From Sporodiniella umbellata (taxonomy: Eukaryota > Mucoromycota > Mucoromycetes > Mucorales > Rhizopodaceae): a DNA stretch of 64,000 nt. Under the pieces are notes generated by a model, which made no database searches, was not told where the DNA came from, and was given only the letters and a program-made list of their open reading frames with translations. Of this stretch, positions 36,915 to 48,433 are shown one piece after another. Every line of letters begins with the position of its first letter. The stretch's first letter is position 1. Location: assembly GCA_025677835.1 (NCBI GenBank), contig JAIXMR010000112.1, positions 29,144-93,143 of the forward strand, read 5' to 3'. Made by a program: the position numbers and the translations under genes.

Positions 36915-37612
36915 ATTTTTTTTTTTTTTTTGTTTTGTGATTTTTATGTCTTTATTGTCTTCTTTTGCTTTTCTTTTTTTCTTTTCATGCACCCTTTTCC
37001 CTTTTTTCTTGGATTTTAAAATCAAGAAAAAAAAAAATTGGAATTGAGAGAATCAAGAAAGAAACAAACAAAATCAAAAAACGAAAAAATAAAGCGCTTT
37101 TATATATAAACTTTTTTTTTTGTGTGTCTTCCAAATATAGTCAACTTGAAACCAGTTATTTTTTTCGGGTTACTTTGAATTCAACGTGTTTTGTGAAAAA
37201 ATTGAAATCACCTTTTATTTTTAAATTGCTTGTTTATTTTATTTGCTTTTTCAATTGGATTAGCTCAGGTTTGTTTAATAGTGTTTTTTTTTCAATGTTG
37301 CTATGGTTACTAAAGCTGTTGTCATGACAATACAATGGCAACCAGAATTAAAGGTTTGAGCTGTTGTCAAACCGATTCCATCGTGCGTCATTCTACCTTC
37401 CCATTGGCTGTGTGGTACAAGAGTCTTTTTAGGATTTAACGTCCGCACAGACCTATTTTATTATTAAAACACACTGAAAGTGAAAGGCAAGGGTCAGACG
37501 AAATTTATTTCAAAGAAAAAAAAAAGGTGTAAAAAAAACAAACAAATAATAATAAGCGTGATTTTATATATATATGTTTAGGTGTATGTATGTATATGTG
37601 TGTGCGTGGTTT
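36915..37612. other. Intergenic, AT-rich
   Basis: 5' region of the HSF-type gene and 3' region of the GPD gene. It has A and T tracts and a short TATATA/GTAT-rich stretch near 37565-37605. No gene is recognised. Confidence 0.5.
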
Positions 37613-38647
37613 TTAGATGTCTACGGTGATAGCTTGAGGAGGGAGACCTTCATAGATAATACGATAAACGGTAGTGAAAAGAGGGAATTCATCTACTTTG
37701 TTTCTAGCGGTCAAAAAGACATTGACTTCCTGAGCAGTCAAGGTGCCTTGTAATTTCTGGCCGTTTAAGAGTTCTTCTTCGAGTTGAGCGATAGGCTTGC
37801 CTGTTTGAGCAAAAGCTTCAGCCACCTTACGATTGCGTCCACCGTTACAGGTGGTGATTAAATCAGCAGTACCGCATGATTCAAAGAATGTTTCAGTCTG
37901 TACAGCATCGCCAAAGAAAGTCTTACCAAATTTGCGCATTTCCATTAGACCAAGACGAATGATGGCAGCCTTTGTGTTGCTACCGTAACCCAAGCCGTCA
38001 GAGAGGCCGGCTCCGACAGCCACCACGTTTTTTAATGCACCACAGAGTTGTACACCAATGGTGTCTTGGATCACGTTGATACGAAAATAGGGTGTATCAA
38101 AGAGTTGCTTGAAAACCAAGCCTTCTTCCATACGTTCACAGCCAATGGTGGACTCGCAAAACTTTTCAAGAGCGACCTCGTTCGCGATATTGGCGCCACT
38201 TAAGGCAGCACAGGGAATACCTAACTGACGAGAGATCTCTTCAGAGAAAAGACGAGTACCATCTGCAGTCAGTTCGAGACCTTTGATCAAAGAAATTGCA
38301 TGGGCGCCGGGAGCTAAATGGCCCTTCATTTTTTCGCAGAGACCATGGAGAAACTGATGGGGTACCACAAATACCAAGAGGGTGGCATCTTTACATGCTT
38401 CGATCAAGTCAGGAATAGCTACTACATTCTCTGGTAACTTGATACCCTTCAAGTACTTTACATTTTCGTGCTCTGTATTGATAATCTCTGTCAATTTGCG
38501 GCCTTCCACTTCTTCTTCAAATACCCATTGACGTACAACGCGTTCAAAACGATCTGAGTGACGCATCGTGTTGTTACCAACAATCTTGGCAATAGCAGAT
38601 CCCCAATTACCGGAACCAATAATAGATACTTTTTCAAGAGCAGGCAT
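37613..38647 (-). CDS. GPD1: NAD-dependent glycerol-3-phosphate dehydrogenase, 344 aa
   Basis: Reduces dihydroxyacetone phosphate to glycerol-3-phosphate with NADH in the cytosol, feeding glycerol (osmolyte) and phospholipid synthesis and balancing redox. A single exon. The NAD-binding motif GSGNWG is at 11-16. The family blocks [10 protein letters not shown] (91-100), [18 protein letters not shown] and [13 protein letters not shown] are present, with catalytic Lys206. [17 protein letters not shown] and [23 protein letters not shown] complete the substrate domain. The length equals eukaryotic GPDs without a peroxisomal or mitochondrial extension. The start is fixed by ATG 38647 after an A-rich leader. 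Confidence 0.97.
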   Translation of the reverse strand: MPALEKVSIIGSGNWGSAIAKIVGNNTMRHSDRFERVVRQWVFEEEVEGRKLTEIINTEHENVKYLKGIKLPENVVAIPDLIEACKDATLLVFVVPHQFLHGLCEKMKGHLAPGAHAISLIKGLELTADGTRLFSEEISRQLGIPCAALSGANIANEVALEKFCESTIGCERMEEGLVFKQLFDTPYFRINVIQDTIGVQLCGALKNVVAVGAGLSDGLGYGSNTKAAIIRLGLMEMRKFGKTFFGDAVQTETFFESCGTADLITTCNGGRNRKVAEAFAQTGKPIAQLEEELLNGQKLQGTLTAQEVNVFLTARNKVDEFPLFTTVYRIIYEGLPPQAITVDI

Positions 38648-39004
38648 TGTGTATATAATTTATGGTAAAAGAAATAGCAAAGTAAAAAAGAAAAAAGAAA
38701 AAAAAGGGAAATAATTAATTATCTTTTCTTTCTTTTTCAATGGCTCTTTTACCTCTTTATTCCTTTGATGCTCCGTCATCGGAGTCACTCTCTTCCTATC
38801 AAAGCCTTTTGAATGGAAAAGAGTGCGTTCACTTTTTGATACTTTGGCAACAAACAAAGAGAAGAAGCCTTTTATTTTGTCCTTGTTTCTTACAAAAACA
38901 GTGTCAAAGACAAGAGCGCTGATCGGTCACTCCATCTGTCGTTGACATCATTTTCCTTATCAGTGTACAAATCAAGTATAAAACAAAACAAAAGACTTGC
39001 TTTT

Positions 39005-39037
<33 letters not shown>

Positions 39038-39569
39038 ACTGCCAAAGAAAGTACAAGGGTATTGGACTTCAAGGCGAAAGAAAATGTCTCACACATTTCA
39101 AACTAATCGATACAAGCTGACCTTCAAGTGATAAATCATCCATACCCTCAGCTGGCGCAAGAGACTGCACAAAGATTTTGAAGTTCAGGTTTCTAAACTT
39201 TTTGTCTTTAAACGCGTATGTTTCGCAAATAAGGAAAGGGAAAAAAAAAGGTCAGTAATGATTGGAAAAGTTTACTGACAAATATCTTAAAAATAAAGAA
39301 AAAGGGGAACGAACAAAGGGGAGTAAGAAAAATGTAAGGGTCCAGATTCGCTGGCTGATCTTTTGTTTACCTTTTGTCTTTCGGACCCTTTTTGTTTGTC
39401 TCAAAAAAAAAAAAAAAAAAAAAAAAAAAAACACGGTAACAGCCCGTAATGGTGCACTATTTTTGTTTTTTCTCTTTTTTTTCTTTCTTTTCACTGGTTT
39501 ACTTCTTTAACGCAGTCTTGTTTGCAAGAAAGAGAGTGAGTGAGAGTGAGCGAGTGAGAGGGAAAAAGG
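38648..39569. other. Divergent promoter region between GPD1 and the CENP-B-like gene
   Basis: About 0.9 kb. It holds long A tracts (about 39006-39034, 39402-39430), two AGGGG cores (39303-39321) and a 60-codon plus-strand frame (38740-38922) that resembles no known family. The stretch just before 39570 is GAGTGAG-rich. No gene is firmly supported. Confidence 0.5.
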
Positions 39570-40130
39570 ATGAAAGGAAAGAACGTGGCACTAAGTATTG
39601 AGAACCATGTTTCTATTTGTCATAAAAAGAAAGAGAATCCAAAGATAAGCCATAGTGAACTAGCACAATGGGCTCAGGAAGAATTTAAGCTATTCAAGGC
39701 ACCCAGCCCTTCTACTATCTCCAAAGTCCTAAAGCGAGGAAACAAGGATTCGTTTCAACAGACTGAAATAAAAGACCGGAAACGGACTCGAATGGGAAAA
39801 TGGCCAGTAAATAATTTGATACAAGATTGGTGGTATACAAACTAATATACATACTAGGAAATGGACAAAGCTGTGCTTTGTTGGATAAGGGCCGCTCAAA
39901 AAAACAAAGAGCCCGTTCATTGGAACCTTATCAAAACAAAGGCTATCTTTCATGCTGCTAAAATAGGCATCCCTAACTTTCAAGCATCTCATGGCTGGAT
40001 GGAAAAGTTTGCTAAAAGGCACGGAATCAATATGAGTCAGTTGGCTCAACAAACTATTCCACCTACTGATGCTACTACTACTACTACTACTGCTACTACT
40101 ACTACTAATAATAATAATAATCCCCTTTAA
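39570..40130 (+). CDS. Stand-alone CENP-B-type HTH DNA-binding protein, two exons, 169 aa
   Basis: Exons 39570-39806 and 39858-40130 join as GKWPEMDKAV. The first half is a CENP-B N-terminal/Psq-like HTH (ENHVSICHKKKENPKISHSEL, then STISKVLKR). The second is the CENP-B-type HTH (MDKAVLCWIRAAQ, IKTKAIFHAAKIG, FQASHGWMEKFAKRHGI). This pair normally opens pogo/Tigger transposases, CENP-B and fission yeast Abp1/Cbh. Here the protein stops after a Thr/Asn tract encoded by ACT/AAT repeats (about 40069-40122), with no DDE domain. It could be a domesticated transposase-derived DNA-binding protein or a remnant, but the intact frame and clean intron favour a gene. Confidence 0.7.
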
Positions 40131-42336
40131 AGTTTGATACTTTATTATTCTACTATCTACATAATACTAATAAACAGCCAGGTTAGACATATGCGCTTTT
40201 GTATTCTACGTCATCGGCGCCTTCAAGTCTTTTGTTTGCATTACATAGTTCGCATCAAATCTAGACTTGCTTTGGCTTGCTGAACCAACATGAACAGCGG
40301 AGTCATTTTATATCTTACAAAAAAGAGACTTGCCTTTCTCGTCGAAAAATAGATTAAAAATGGTAACAGAACCCACCGGGTAGTTAAAACTGAACCAAGT
40401 CGTAACTCAAGTGTTGTAAGCCTTGAGGTTGCTCAAAAGCCGATTAAAAAAAGAGTGTTGCCTATTTACTTGAACTAGTACTTTTGTTCTTGAAAAAGGC
40501 CTAATAGTGTTGCACAAATAGCACGCTATAAATCTAGTGTTATCTATAAAGTACGTTTATAGTGAACCTATGCAAGTATCCTGTCTGTTTTTGTGTTGTT
40601 ACTTTTAACAGACATCGAAAAAAAAAAAAGGGGGGGGGGAGTATATTCATCTTTCAACTAAAAGCTAGGATATATTCAAAACAGTATTACAGACGCGTAC
40701 AAACTTTCATCTTTTGGATTCACCTTTTTATGGATAAACAAACGAATTGATACTTTTTCAATCTCAGTAACAGCTAGGTATCTAGACTCAGTTAGACTTG
40801 AAAGATGCTGGAAACTAAGCTTATATTTAAAACACCTCTCCACGGAATGGACTCTATTTTTTTAAAACAAGATACGCCCTTCAAAGTAGAACCTCTTGAC
40901 TTTTCATAAACCCTCTTTTTTTTTTTTTTTAGAAGTGAACTGATAAGGAAGGCTTCATCCATTTTTTTCCCTCTAGGCTATTTTGACTTAATCCCTAAGA
41001 AGAGGCTAGGTGCGTTTTTTATTGTATGGATGTCAAAAGTCTGCTGGCCAAGCAGAGCAAAGGTAGAAAGGGATAGAAGCTTAGATAGACACGACTAGAG
41101 AAAGTAGCGTGATATTCTGAGCCTGCTTGTTATTTCAAGGCATTAGGAAAGGAGGAAAAAACGGATGGACAGGTTGATAGTTGGCTGATGTTTTTTTTTT
41201 TTTAAAAAAAAGTAAGTGGTATTAATACTGATAAAATCAAAGTCAACCGTTAACATGTTGTAATTTAAACAACCCTAGCATCAGAAAAGGGCGACAAAAG
41301 AATACAGTGAGGAAAGTGTCAAAGTTTGCCTTTATGATTTGAAGAAATCGCCTGTTGTTGTTCTCTGTTACATAATAATCTACAAAATCTCTTACAAACA
41401 ATACGTATTTGGTACGCCACCTTTGTAAAAATTATACAGTGCTTGAAAAGAAACAAGAGAGGCTATACTCAGCAAGAACACCTACTGGGACAGTAGCGTG
41501 CTTGGTATAAGAGGTAACTTGAAACATACAGAGATTTAATAGCTCAGAAGACAAAAGAGGAACCTATCTCGCTACAAACCAATGTCTGAATAGGATCAGG
41601 ATATCTTTTTCAACCGTTTGGAAAAGGTAGTCTCAAGTTTGACCACACTGGGTTTTGGCAACTGGCTGAACTCACAAAAAGTTTGAATCAAAGATAACCA
41701 AAAAGGAAATTCCAATAAAAAGGGTGGTTTTCCGCGGGAGAATTTCGGATTTAATCACTAGTTTTTCGGATTTAACCAAAAGCCCCTCCTTTTTTGAAAG
41801 ATAGGTAACTAGAAGCATAGTCAAAAGGATTTTTATTTTATTTTTAACTTTTTTTTTTTTTTTTGGTTCAAACACCGGGATAGTCTATTGAAAGGTGTGG
41901 AGATTTTTGAAATGTCTCAGATTTCCAAAGATGGTTAACGGCGTAGGCTTAGTATTGTTTTATCGGTGAATTCTTGATGTATACAAATGAGAGAGATTAG
42001 ATGAGATAACCCACGTTAGAATCAATGTGCTACAGGTCATGGAATCGTACACTGTTGGTTTGTATAGAAAGATGGGTTGTTTGAACACAAAAAGAAAGCA
42101 ACACAGGGTAAAGATAAGATTTCTTTTTTTATATCCGTATTTTGTTCTGTATGCACAAGGAATAACACAGCGTCCTTTTACACCCGATCGCTCTTTTAAG
42201 GTTGCACATCCAAGGACTCAGAGTGGGGTTAAAGTTTTGAAAACAAAAGATGGTTTACAATGCCTGACTGTCACTACTTGGACTGGTTAGACTCAGAGAG
42301 AATGTATGATATAACCAATGATTGTTACTGAGAGAT
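40131..42336. other. Intergenic, no gene seen
   Basis: About 2.2 kb of AT-rich sequence with scattered short T or A tracts. Frames up to 87 codons (for example 42027-42290) carry no recognisable motif. No tRNA-like B box with a pairing partner was found. Confidence 0.55.
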
Positions 42337-42848
42337 GATAAGACACAAGTCTCAAATGGTCATTGAAGCAACGGATATATATCTTTTTTTTTTTTTTTGG
42401 GGGGATTAAGGAATGAGGAAAGTGTTTGACTATGTCAGGAATAAAGCGTGTTTCTATAGAGGGAGTCTTTTGTCCAAAGTGATTTTAACAATGACCTATC
42501 GACTGATAAAGTATGATAATTGGCACAGGCCAAGGTCATTCTGTGGGTATAATTTCCAAAGAAGCGGGCGGGGTAGGAAAGGCCTGACCAGAAAAGGGTG
42601 GGTGAGATAAGATATGAGAACAGGAGCACGTGAGAGAACGAATATTCACCCTTTCAAGTTTTTATAGAGGGCGGTGATGATCCATACACACGTACACAAA
42701 ACATAGGTTGTATAAAGATATTTATGCCTCAGTATGTAGGGTGTACATGTGCAATTATGTAAATAGAAATAAACACCCGAGGAAAGAAGTGGCCATTCAT
42801 TCTCTTATCATTATCTGCTATATATAGAAATCATGACTAACACCTATC
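42337..42848 (+). promoter_or_regulatory. Cluster of GATA motifs upstream of glutamine synthetase
   Basis: GATAA or its complement TTATC occurs at about 42337, 42505, 42515, 42606, 42805 and 42811, and CTATC at 42496 and 42844. AreA/Nit2/Gln3-type GATA factors bind such cores to control nitrogen genes. The promoter is AT-rich, so about two GATAA-type hits would be expected by chance; the enrichment is modest. Confidence 0.4.
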
Positions 42849-42884
42849 TCCAGCGTAGGGTAATACCAGTTAACTTTGGACTGA

Positions 42885-42891
42885 TATAAAA
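42885..42891 (+). promoter_or_regulatory. TATA box of glutamine synthetase
   Basis: TATAAAA 79 nt upstream of the ATG at 42964, followed by a T-rich and ATT-repeat leader. Assigned by position. Confidence 0.55.
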
Positions 42892-42963
42892 AGAGGAGAG
42901 AAACTTGGTTTTTTTTTTTTTTTTATTATTATTATTAAATTCTTTGATAATTTTTATTTTACA

Positions 42964-44025
42964 ATGGCCATCGTCTCCAACAACGCCCTTTTACAAAAAT
43001 ATCTTTTGCTTGACCAAAAGAACAAGGTTCAAGTAGAGTATGTCTGGATTGATGCCAAAGGTGGATTGAGAAGCAAGACCAAGACGGTAGATGAGGTTCC
43101 CCAGAGTGTGAATGAATTGTCTGAATGGAATTTTGATGGTTCTTCTACTGGCCAAGCGGAAGGACACGATTCGGATATTATTATGAAGCCCGTGGCTCTT
43201 TTCAGCGATCCTTTCCGTGGCGGCGATAACAAATTTGTGATCTGTGAGACGTTTAACCCGGATGGCACCCCACATGCTACCAACTACCGCCACCACTGCA
43301 ACAAGGTGATGCAGACCCATGCCAAAACCAAGCCTTGGTTTGGTATGGAGCAAGAATACATGCTGTTTGATCCTGAGACCAGCAAGCCTTACGGTTGGCC
43401 CAAGCACGGCTTTCCTGAACCCCAAGGCAAATACTACTGTGGTGTAGGTGCGGGTAAGATCTTTGGTCGTGATATTCTTGAAGCCCATTACCGTGCCTGC
43501 CTTTACGCTGGCATCACTATCTCTGGTATCAATACCGAAGTCGCTCCCGGTCAATTCGAGTTCCAGGTCGGTCCTTGTGAAGGAATCGCGATGGGCGATG
43601 AACTCTGGGCGGCTCGCTACCTTTTGGAGCGTGTGGCCGAAGACTTTGCCATCGTGGTCTCCATTCATCCCAAGCCTATCAAGGGTGACTGGAACGGTGC
43701 TGGCTGCCACACCAATTTCTCTACAGAAGCAATGCGTGCCGAAGGGGGTATTGAAGCGATTCAAAAGTCTATTGAAAAGATGAGCTTGCGTCATAAAGAA
43801 CATATCGCGGTCTACGGTCAAGACAACGAACAACGCTTGACAGGTCGTCATGAAACCGGTAGTATCGATCAATTCAGTTATGGTGTGGCTAACCGTGGTG
43901 CTTCGATTCGTATCCCTCGTCATGTAGGAAAGGAAGGAAAAGGTTATTTGGAAGACCGTAGACCTGCTTCCAATGTCGATCCTTACCGTGCCACCGCTAT
44001 CATTCTTGAATCCACCATGGCTTAG
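42964..44025 (+). CDS. Glutamine synthetase, eukaryotic type II, 353 aa
   Basis: Joins ammonium and glutamate to glutamine with ATP in the cytosol, the main ammonium-assimilating step. It is single-exon and full length (fungal GS about 350-360). Signatures: [36 protein letters not shown] (metal-binding Glu), [24 protein letters not shown] (ATP-binding loop), [24 protein letters not shown], and [13 protein letters not shown] at the end. Codon use is more biased than in its neighbours (GGT, AAG, CTT-type choices), consistent with high expression. Upstream lie a TATA box and GATA cores. An AATAAA follows near 44089. Confidence 0.97.
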   Translation: MAIVSNNALLQKYLLLDQKNKVQVEYVWIDAKGGLRSKTKTVDEVPQSVNELSEWNFDGSSTGQAEGHDSDIIMKPVALFSDPFRGGDNKFVICETFNPDGTPHATNYRHHCNKVMQTHAKTKPWFGMEQEYMLFDPETSKPYGWPKHGFPEPQGKYYCGVGAGKIFGRDILEAHYRACLYAGITISGINTEVAPGQFEFQVGPCEGIAMGDELWAARYLLERVAEDFAIVVSIHPKPIKGDWNGAGCHTNFSTEAMRAEGGIEAIQKSIEKMSLRHKEHIAVYGQDNEQRLTGRHETGSIDQFSYGVANRGASIRIPRHVGKEGKGYLEDRRPASNVDPYRATAIILESTMA

Positions 44026-44366
44026 ATCTTTTTCCCTTCTCTATCACCCCCCACCCTTTCTGTATATTTCCGCCCCTCTCTTTGACAAATAAAGTGTATT
44101 CATGTGTGGATACGTTTGTTATAAATCTTTTCCTCTGCTGTTCTTCAAAGCAACCCCTCCCCCCCCCCATTTTTTTTTTCTAAAGTTTAGACCAATATGT
44201 TTACCAAACACCATCGACTGGATGACGGCTCAAGTGTTGGTTGTGAGCAGTAACGTTAATAAACCAATTCAAGCCCAGTCAATGGAGGAGGATCATAAAA
44301 ATAACCAGAGTAATTACTATTCTTATTATTATTATTATTATTTTTTTTTTTTTATTCTGGGTAAAA
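44026..44366. other. Intergenic between glutamine synthetase and the glycosyltransferase-like gene
   Basis: Pyrimidine-rich 3' UTR followed by a promoter with an ATT repeat (about 44322-44341) and T tract. No gene. Confidence 0.5.
44087..44093 (+). terminator. Polyadenylation signal of glutamine synthetase
   Basis: AAATAAA about 62 nt after the stop codon, in a pyrimidine-rich 3' region. Confidence 0.45.
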
Positions 44367-45953
44367 ATGATAAGAGCCCAAAGGATTATCTACTATCTGT
44401 TGTTTCTGGCAGTCTTTGTTTTCCTTTTATTGAATCTATTTCCTCGTTTAAAGTCCAACACCCGATTAGGCTCCCAAACGAGTTCATCTGGTGAAGAGAG
44501 TACGAGAAAAAAAAAAGTGGATCCTAATGAAGAAAGATACCTGTCTTGGTTTCCTCATGGGTAGGTTTGGATGACTGTGATGGAGAAAACGATTGACGTT
44601 GATAACCATAGGGGTTTTCCTGAACAACAAGAATGCTTCCGTTCTGGCATCCGACTTGCGTTAGAAACCAACCGAACGATGATTGCACCCATGCTTCGTA
44701 TCCAACAGAATTATCCGTGGATGCCTTTTGAAGCGCTTGCCAAACGTTACGAAGCGCAAGAAAAGTCCAGTTTACGTCAAGCGTGTCAAGAAAAGCAAAA
44801 GAACGCCCAGACAGCACTTGAGCCCTGTGAGACCCTGAACGAATGGACCGAGATTCCTTGGTCGAGCGTGATGGATTTGGATGCTCTTCGTAAAGACTTT
44901 GGGGTTCGTATTATCGAACGTGTACAAGGCCATGGGTGGGGTGTGCACGAGTCTGCGTTGGGCGGTGGTTTGGCAGCAGAGGATGTGGTGGTGGTGGATG
45001 TCATGTCTTTTAAGGAAAACGGCACAGACTGGGAGCATGTGGATCCTGCGCTGGCCGCGCTTGAACGTAGCAAGAAGCCGGGGGTACCCAGCTGGGGCGG
45101 TTGGTTCGGTGCTGGCAAGACGACGCTGAAAGAGCCTTTGAAGTTTGTGTTTGACGAAAACAAACTGCATGGGTTGGATGCCAAGCTGGTCCAGTTTGGA
45201 GCGTTGAGTACGGCAGCACGCTATGCCACCCCACCTAGCGAAGTCCAGCTGAGGTTACGAAAGTCATTGATGAAGACGCATTTCAACCGACCGGATCAGA
45301 TGCGCAGCCTGACCGCGCAGGCCAACCGGATTGTGGAGGCGCTTGGGGGCCAAATGGAATACAGCACGCTCCTGTTGGACTTTACGCGTCTGGTGGCCGC
45401 CGATACGCGTGCAAGCCAATACCCGCAAGGCATCGAGAGCATGGACGCGCAGGCCAAGAAGGAACTGATGGATGCACTTGTCCGTGAGATCTATGGCGAT
45501 ATTCCCATCAACCAGGCCGTATCGGCTGCGATGCCCATCCAGAGCTCCAAACTGTCAGGTTTCTTGAAGGGACGTACGTTTCCTATCCAGGGTGTGGCAG
45601 CTCGCCAGCAGTTACTGGAAGCCTGCGTGGACTACCATCAACATATTGAAAGACGATACCCAGTGTATTTCTTGATCTCCGATCTGGACGTTGCACCCGA
45701 AACACGCACCGATCTCTTTGGCCCCCTCCTGGACATGTTTCCCTGTACGTTCTCAAAACACGACATGTTGAACTTTGGGATCCAGACACCGCATTGGGCA
45801 GCAGGCCAACCGGGTCTGACAGATACGGTAGAGTATGAGCGATTACTTCAACCCTTGTTGGATATCCTGGTGGCAGGCAAAGGCTATTCTTTCTTTGAAA
45901 TCCCTACCACGCCCCTCACACGATTCCTTAACTGGAGTCTCAAAGAGAAATAA
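44367..45953 (+). CDS. Type II membrane protein, O-fucosyltransferase-like, 511 aa
   Basis: Exons 44367-44560 and 44612-45953 join as WFPHGGFPEQQECF. The N-terminus has one membrane helix (about residues 8-27, IIYYLLFLAVFVFLLL), then a Ser/Lys-rich stem, giving a Golgi type II layout. The motif Y(L/M)SWFPHGGFPEQQ plus ALETNRTMIAPML matches the start of GDP-fucose O-fucosyltransferase-like proteins of fungi (typically HSGFHNQ and LLNRTLLVP). The long C-terminal part shows few motifs I can name. A late segment with YFLISDLDVAPETRTDLFGPLL probably corresponds to the family's second substrate motif. Donor and acceptor are unknown. The start is the ATG just before the membrane helix. Confidence 0.6.
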
Positions 45954-46089
45954 AGACAAGCCATGTCTATAAAATGAAAAAACGTAGGCATAAAACAATC
46001 GAAAGGGTTTCTATGGATCGTGATGTCATTAAGACTTGCATAATAAAAAAAAAAAAAAAAAAAAAAAGTAGAAAAACCCAAGCCGTATG

Positions 46090-46120
<31 letters not shown>

Positions 46121-46145
46121 TTATTTCTTTCTTTCTTACTTTAAC

Positions 46146-47033
46146 ATGTACACAAGAGTATTCAAGACTATGAAAAGACCGGCGCATACACGCCTGTATA
46201 GCCAAGAGACAGCGGCGAGGCCTTCGAGCGGCTTGATGGTCGGTGCGTTAGTGGGGGCTGCCGGTCTTGGCTATTTACTGACCCGCCAGTCATCGGGGCC
46301 AGAGATCAAGAATCCGATGGTGGAAGAAAAAGCGCGCCGTGAGCAGACCAAGAGCGAAGGAGAACAAGCGTTAGAGCAAAAGGCAGAACAAGAGACCCGG
46401 GACACGACTGGCTTGGTCGATAAGGATACGGACAAGGTCAAGCGGGTCTGGGAAGAGAAAGAGAAACAGGCGCGTCGGCCGGTACCGTCCTCAGTGCATG
46501 AGCGTGAAGACGATCCCGTCTGGCGTCGCCTGCCGACAGCGATGTCCGATCCGGACAGGACTGACCGGGAAGCACGCGTCGTGGCTCTCTCGGTGAGGGA
46601 AAAAGAGGCTTGGCCTCAGGCGAGCCCAGGCAACCCGATGGTGGACGAGAAACTCTCCTCTGCGCGTACCAAAACCGACGCAGAGCTTGCCATCGAAGCC
46701 CATGCACAAGACCACGTCCATGATACGTCAGGTTTGGTGGCCAAAGACACAAAAAAGGTCGAGCCTGTATGGCAAAAGACAGCCCAACAAGCCTCAGATC
46801 CATCCAAGGCTCAGGCAGAAACCAAGCGTTGGTACGATACAGGCGCTGAAGGTATCAAAAACAGCCTACACGCCATTCACCAAACGGCTCAGAACGAGAT
46901 GCAATGGGCAGAACAAAAAATGCACACTGGCCTTCATTCAGCCCAACGGGGAGTCAACCACGTCTTTGGACAGACGCAGGACCGCCTGCCTGCAAAATTC
47001 ATTGTGGAGCATGCACGGGGTACGGAGATCTAA
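46146..47033 (+). CDS. Single-pass, probably mitochondrial protein with a duplicated motif, 295 aa
   Basis: I do not recognise this family. The N-terminus (MYTRVFKTMKRPAHTRLYSQ) is basic and lacks acids, like a mitochondrial presequence. A glycine-rich helix follows (GLMVGALVGAAGLGYLL, about 29-45). The rest is hydrophilic and helical, with a repeated block of about 54 residues: 56-109 (NPMVEEK ... DTTGLVDKDTDKV ... VW) and 163-216 (NPMVDEK ... DTSGLVAKDTKKV ... VWQ). It is rich in Lys, Glu, Ala and Gln like LEA-type or membrane-shaping proteins. ATG 46146 is the first after a T tract; ATG 46170 is possible. The next gene is another small membrane protein. Confidence 0.65.
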   Translation: MYTRVFKTMKRPAHTRLYSQETAARPSSGLMVGALVGAAGLGYLLTRQSSGPEIKNPMVEEKARREQTKSEGEQALEQKAEQETRDTTGLVDKDTDKVKRVWEEKEKQARRPVPSSVHEREDDPVWRRLPTAMSDPDRTDREARVVALSVREKEAWPQASPGNPMVDEKLSSARTKTDAELAIEAHAQDHVHDTSGLVAKDTKKVEPVWQKTAQQASDPSKAQAETKRWYDTGAEGIKNSLHAIHQTAQNEMQWAEQKMHTGLHSAQRGVNHVFGQTQDRLPAKFIVEHARGTEI

Positions 47034-47087
47034 ATCAATAAAACCATGTCTCGACAGTGACGCACTTTGTCGACGGTGTTTGTGACG

Positions 47088-47119
<32 letters not shown>

Positions 47120-47305
47120 GAGAAGACTTGGCTGGGCCCAAGCAGGAACACGTCACACGCTCATGGTGGATTGAGTTAGGCTTACTCTAGACATGGTTTA
47201 AGACACCGCTTAGAAATAGCCTGCATGAATCTCACACGATTTTGTTTATTTCATCTTTTTTCATCTTTTTTTTTTTTTTTTTTTTTTTTTCTAGATTCAA
47301 ATATT

Positions 47306-47506
47306 ATGGCTGGAAAGTTCTTAAAGCTTGTGGTTATTCCAGTGACTACGATCGGTCTGGTGGGTGCTTTTGTTCGTAACCAATCCAAGCCAGCTGAGGC
47401 ACACAGCGACTATATGAAATCCGATGCAAAGACTCGACGGGACTGGAAAGAAGCCAACGATGGACTCAGTGTTCAAGATGTGGGCAGAAGTGGTGGAGGT
47501 GTTTAG
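47306..47506 (+). CDS. Small single-pass membrane protein, 66 aa
   Basis: A single-exon short frame starting at ATG 47306 after a T tract. The N-terminal hydrophobic stretch (FLKLVVIPVTTIGLVGAFV) is followed by a charged tail (SDYMKSDAKTRRDWKEAND) and a Gly-rich end. Its helix-then-charged-tail plan is like the upstream protein but without the repeats. No family recognised. Support comes from the clean frame, leader context and composition. Confidence 0.5.
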   Translation: MAGKFLKLVVIPVTTIGLVGAFVRNQSKPAEAHSDYMKSDAKTRRDWKEANDGLSVQDVGRSGGGV

Positions 47507-48433
47507 AAAGAAAAGGCTTCTTTATGCTGAACCTGATTGTAAATACAAATCGAGAGAAATAAAGGAAATGGAGGGTTATCTGTCGTCATCTTTTTTTTTT
47601 TTTCTTTTTTTTTATTTTCCCACAAAACACATTACGTCGTCCATTTGTTCTTGACAATAAAAATCAATGCCATTGGACCTCACGTGAAGGCTTACAAGAA
47701 AACAGGGTCCTCTTTTGTTTTTTTTTAGCCATTCGACTGTAAAGAAATAGAAATACACTCTCTGCCCATACAACCACAACCCCACACACACACGCTTACC
47801 CCACAACCAAAAAAAAAAAAAGTCACCCCTTCAACGATTGGCCTTCGTTCTGTCTGTCTGTTTTCGCGCTCGTCACACAAAAGGGTAAGCAAAAGCCCTG
47901 AAGGTGATACAGTCCGGCACCGAGTCTTAGGCACAGTACCCGTCGCTTGTTATGGTCAGCTGATAGATACGTGAAATAAGCTGTTGCTAGGCAATGAAAA
48001 CCCTAGGCTTACACTACCTTGAATCAATTCAGTCTTTATCCAGCTCTCTGTAGAAAGCGTAGCATGCATCCAACCGTGGTAAATACAAAGCGTAAAACAA
48101 TCAAGTGATTCGATCGGGTTGGCATGCCTTGAAACTTGCTTTCTGAAAGAGCGTTGTTCAAAACATGAGCCAAAACGCTGAAATGTGCGACACTGGGCAT
48201 TTTAAAAGGGCGACACTCTACATCCTCCACCAAACTATTTTTTTGGTTTGGTGAGCTGCGCTTAAGAAAATGGTTGGCTTTGATTGGAAATCTTGTATAA
48301 ATAATAATAATAATTTTTTTTTTTTTTTTTTTTTTTTTTTTCACATTTATTATTATTTTCCAACTGCATTTTGATACCATTTTTCATTTAATAATATTAT
48401 TACTATTATTATTACTCATTCACTTATATAACC
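47507..48433. other. Intergenic with homopolymers
   Basis: Contains a CA-rich stretch (47775-47795), A tract (47809-47821) and T tract (about 48314-48341) with AAT repeats. No recognisable gene on either strand. Confidence 0.5.

Noticed and set aside
38740..38922. 60-codon frame upstream of GPD1
   Set aside because: Short, no family, lies within a divergent promoter.
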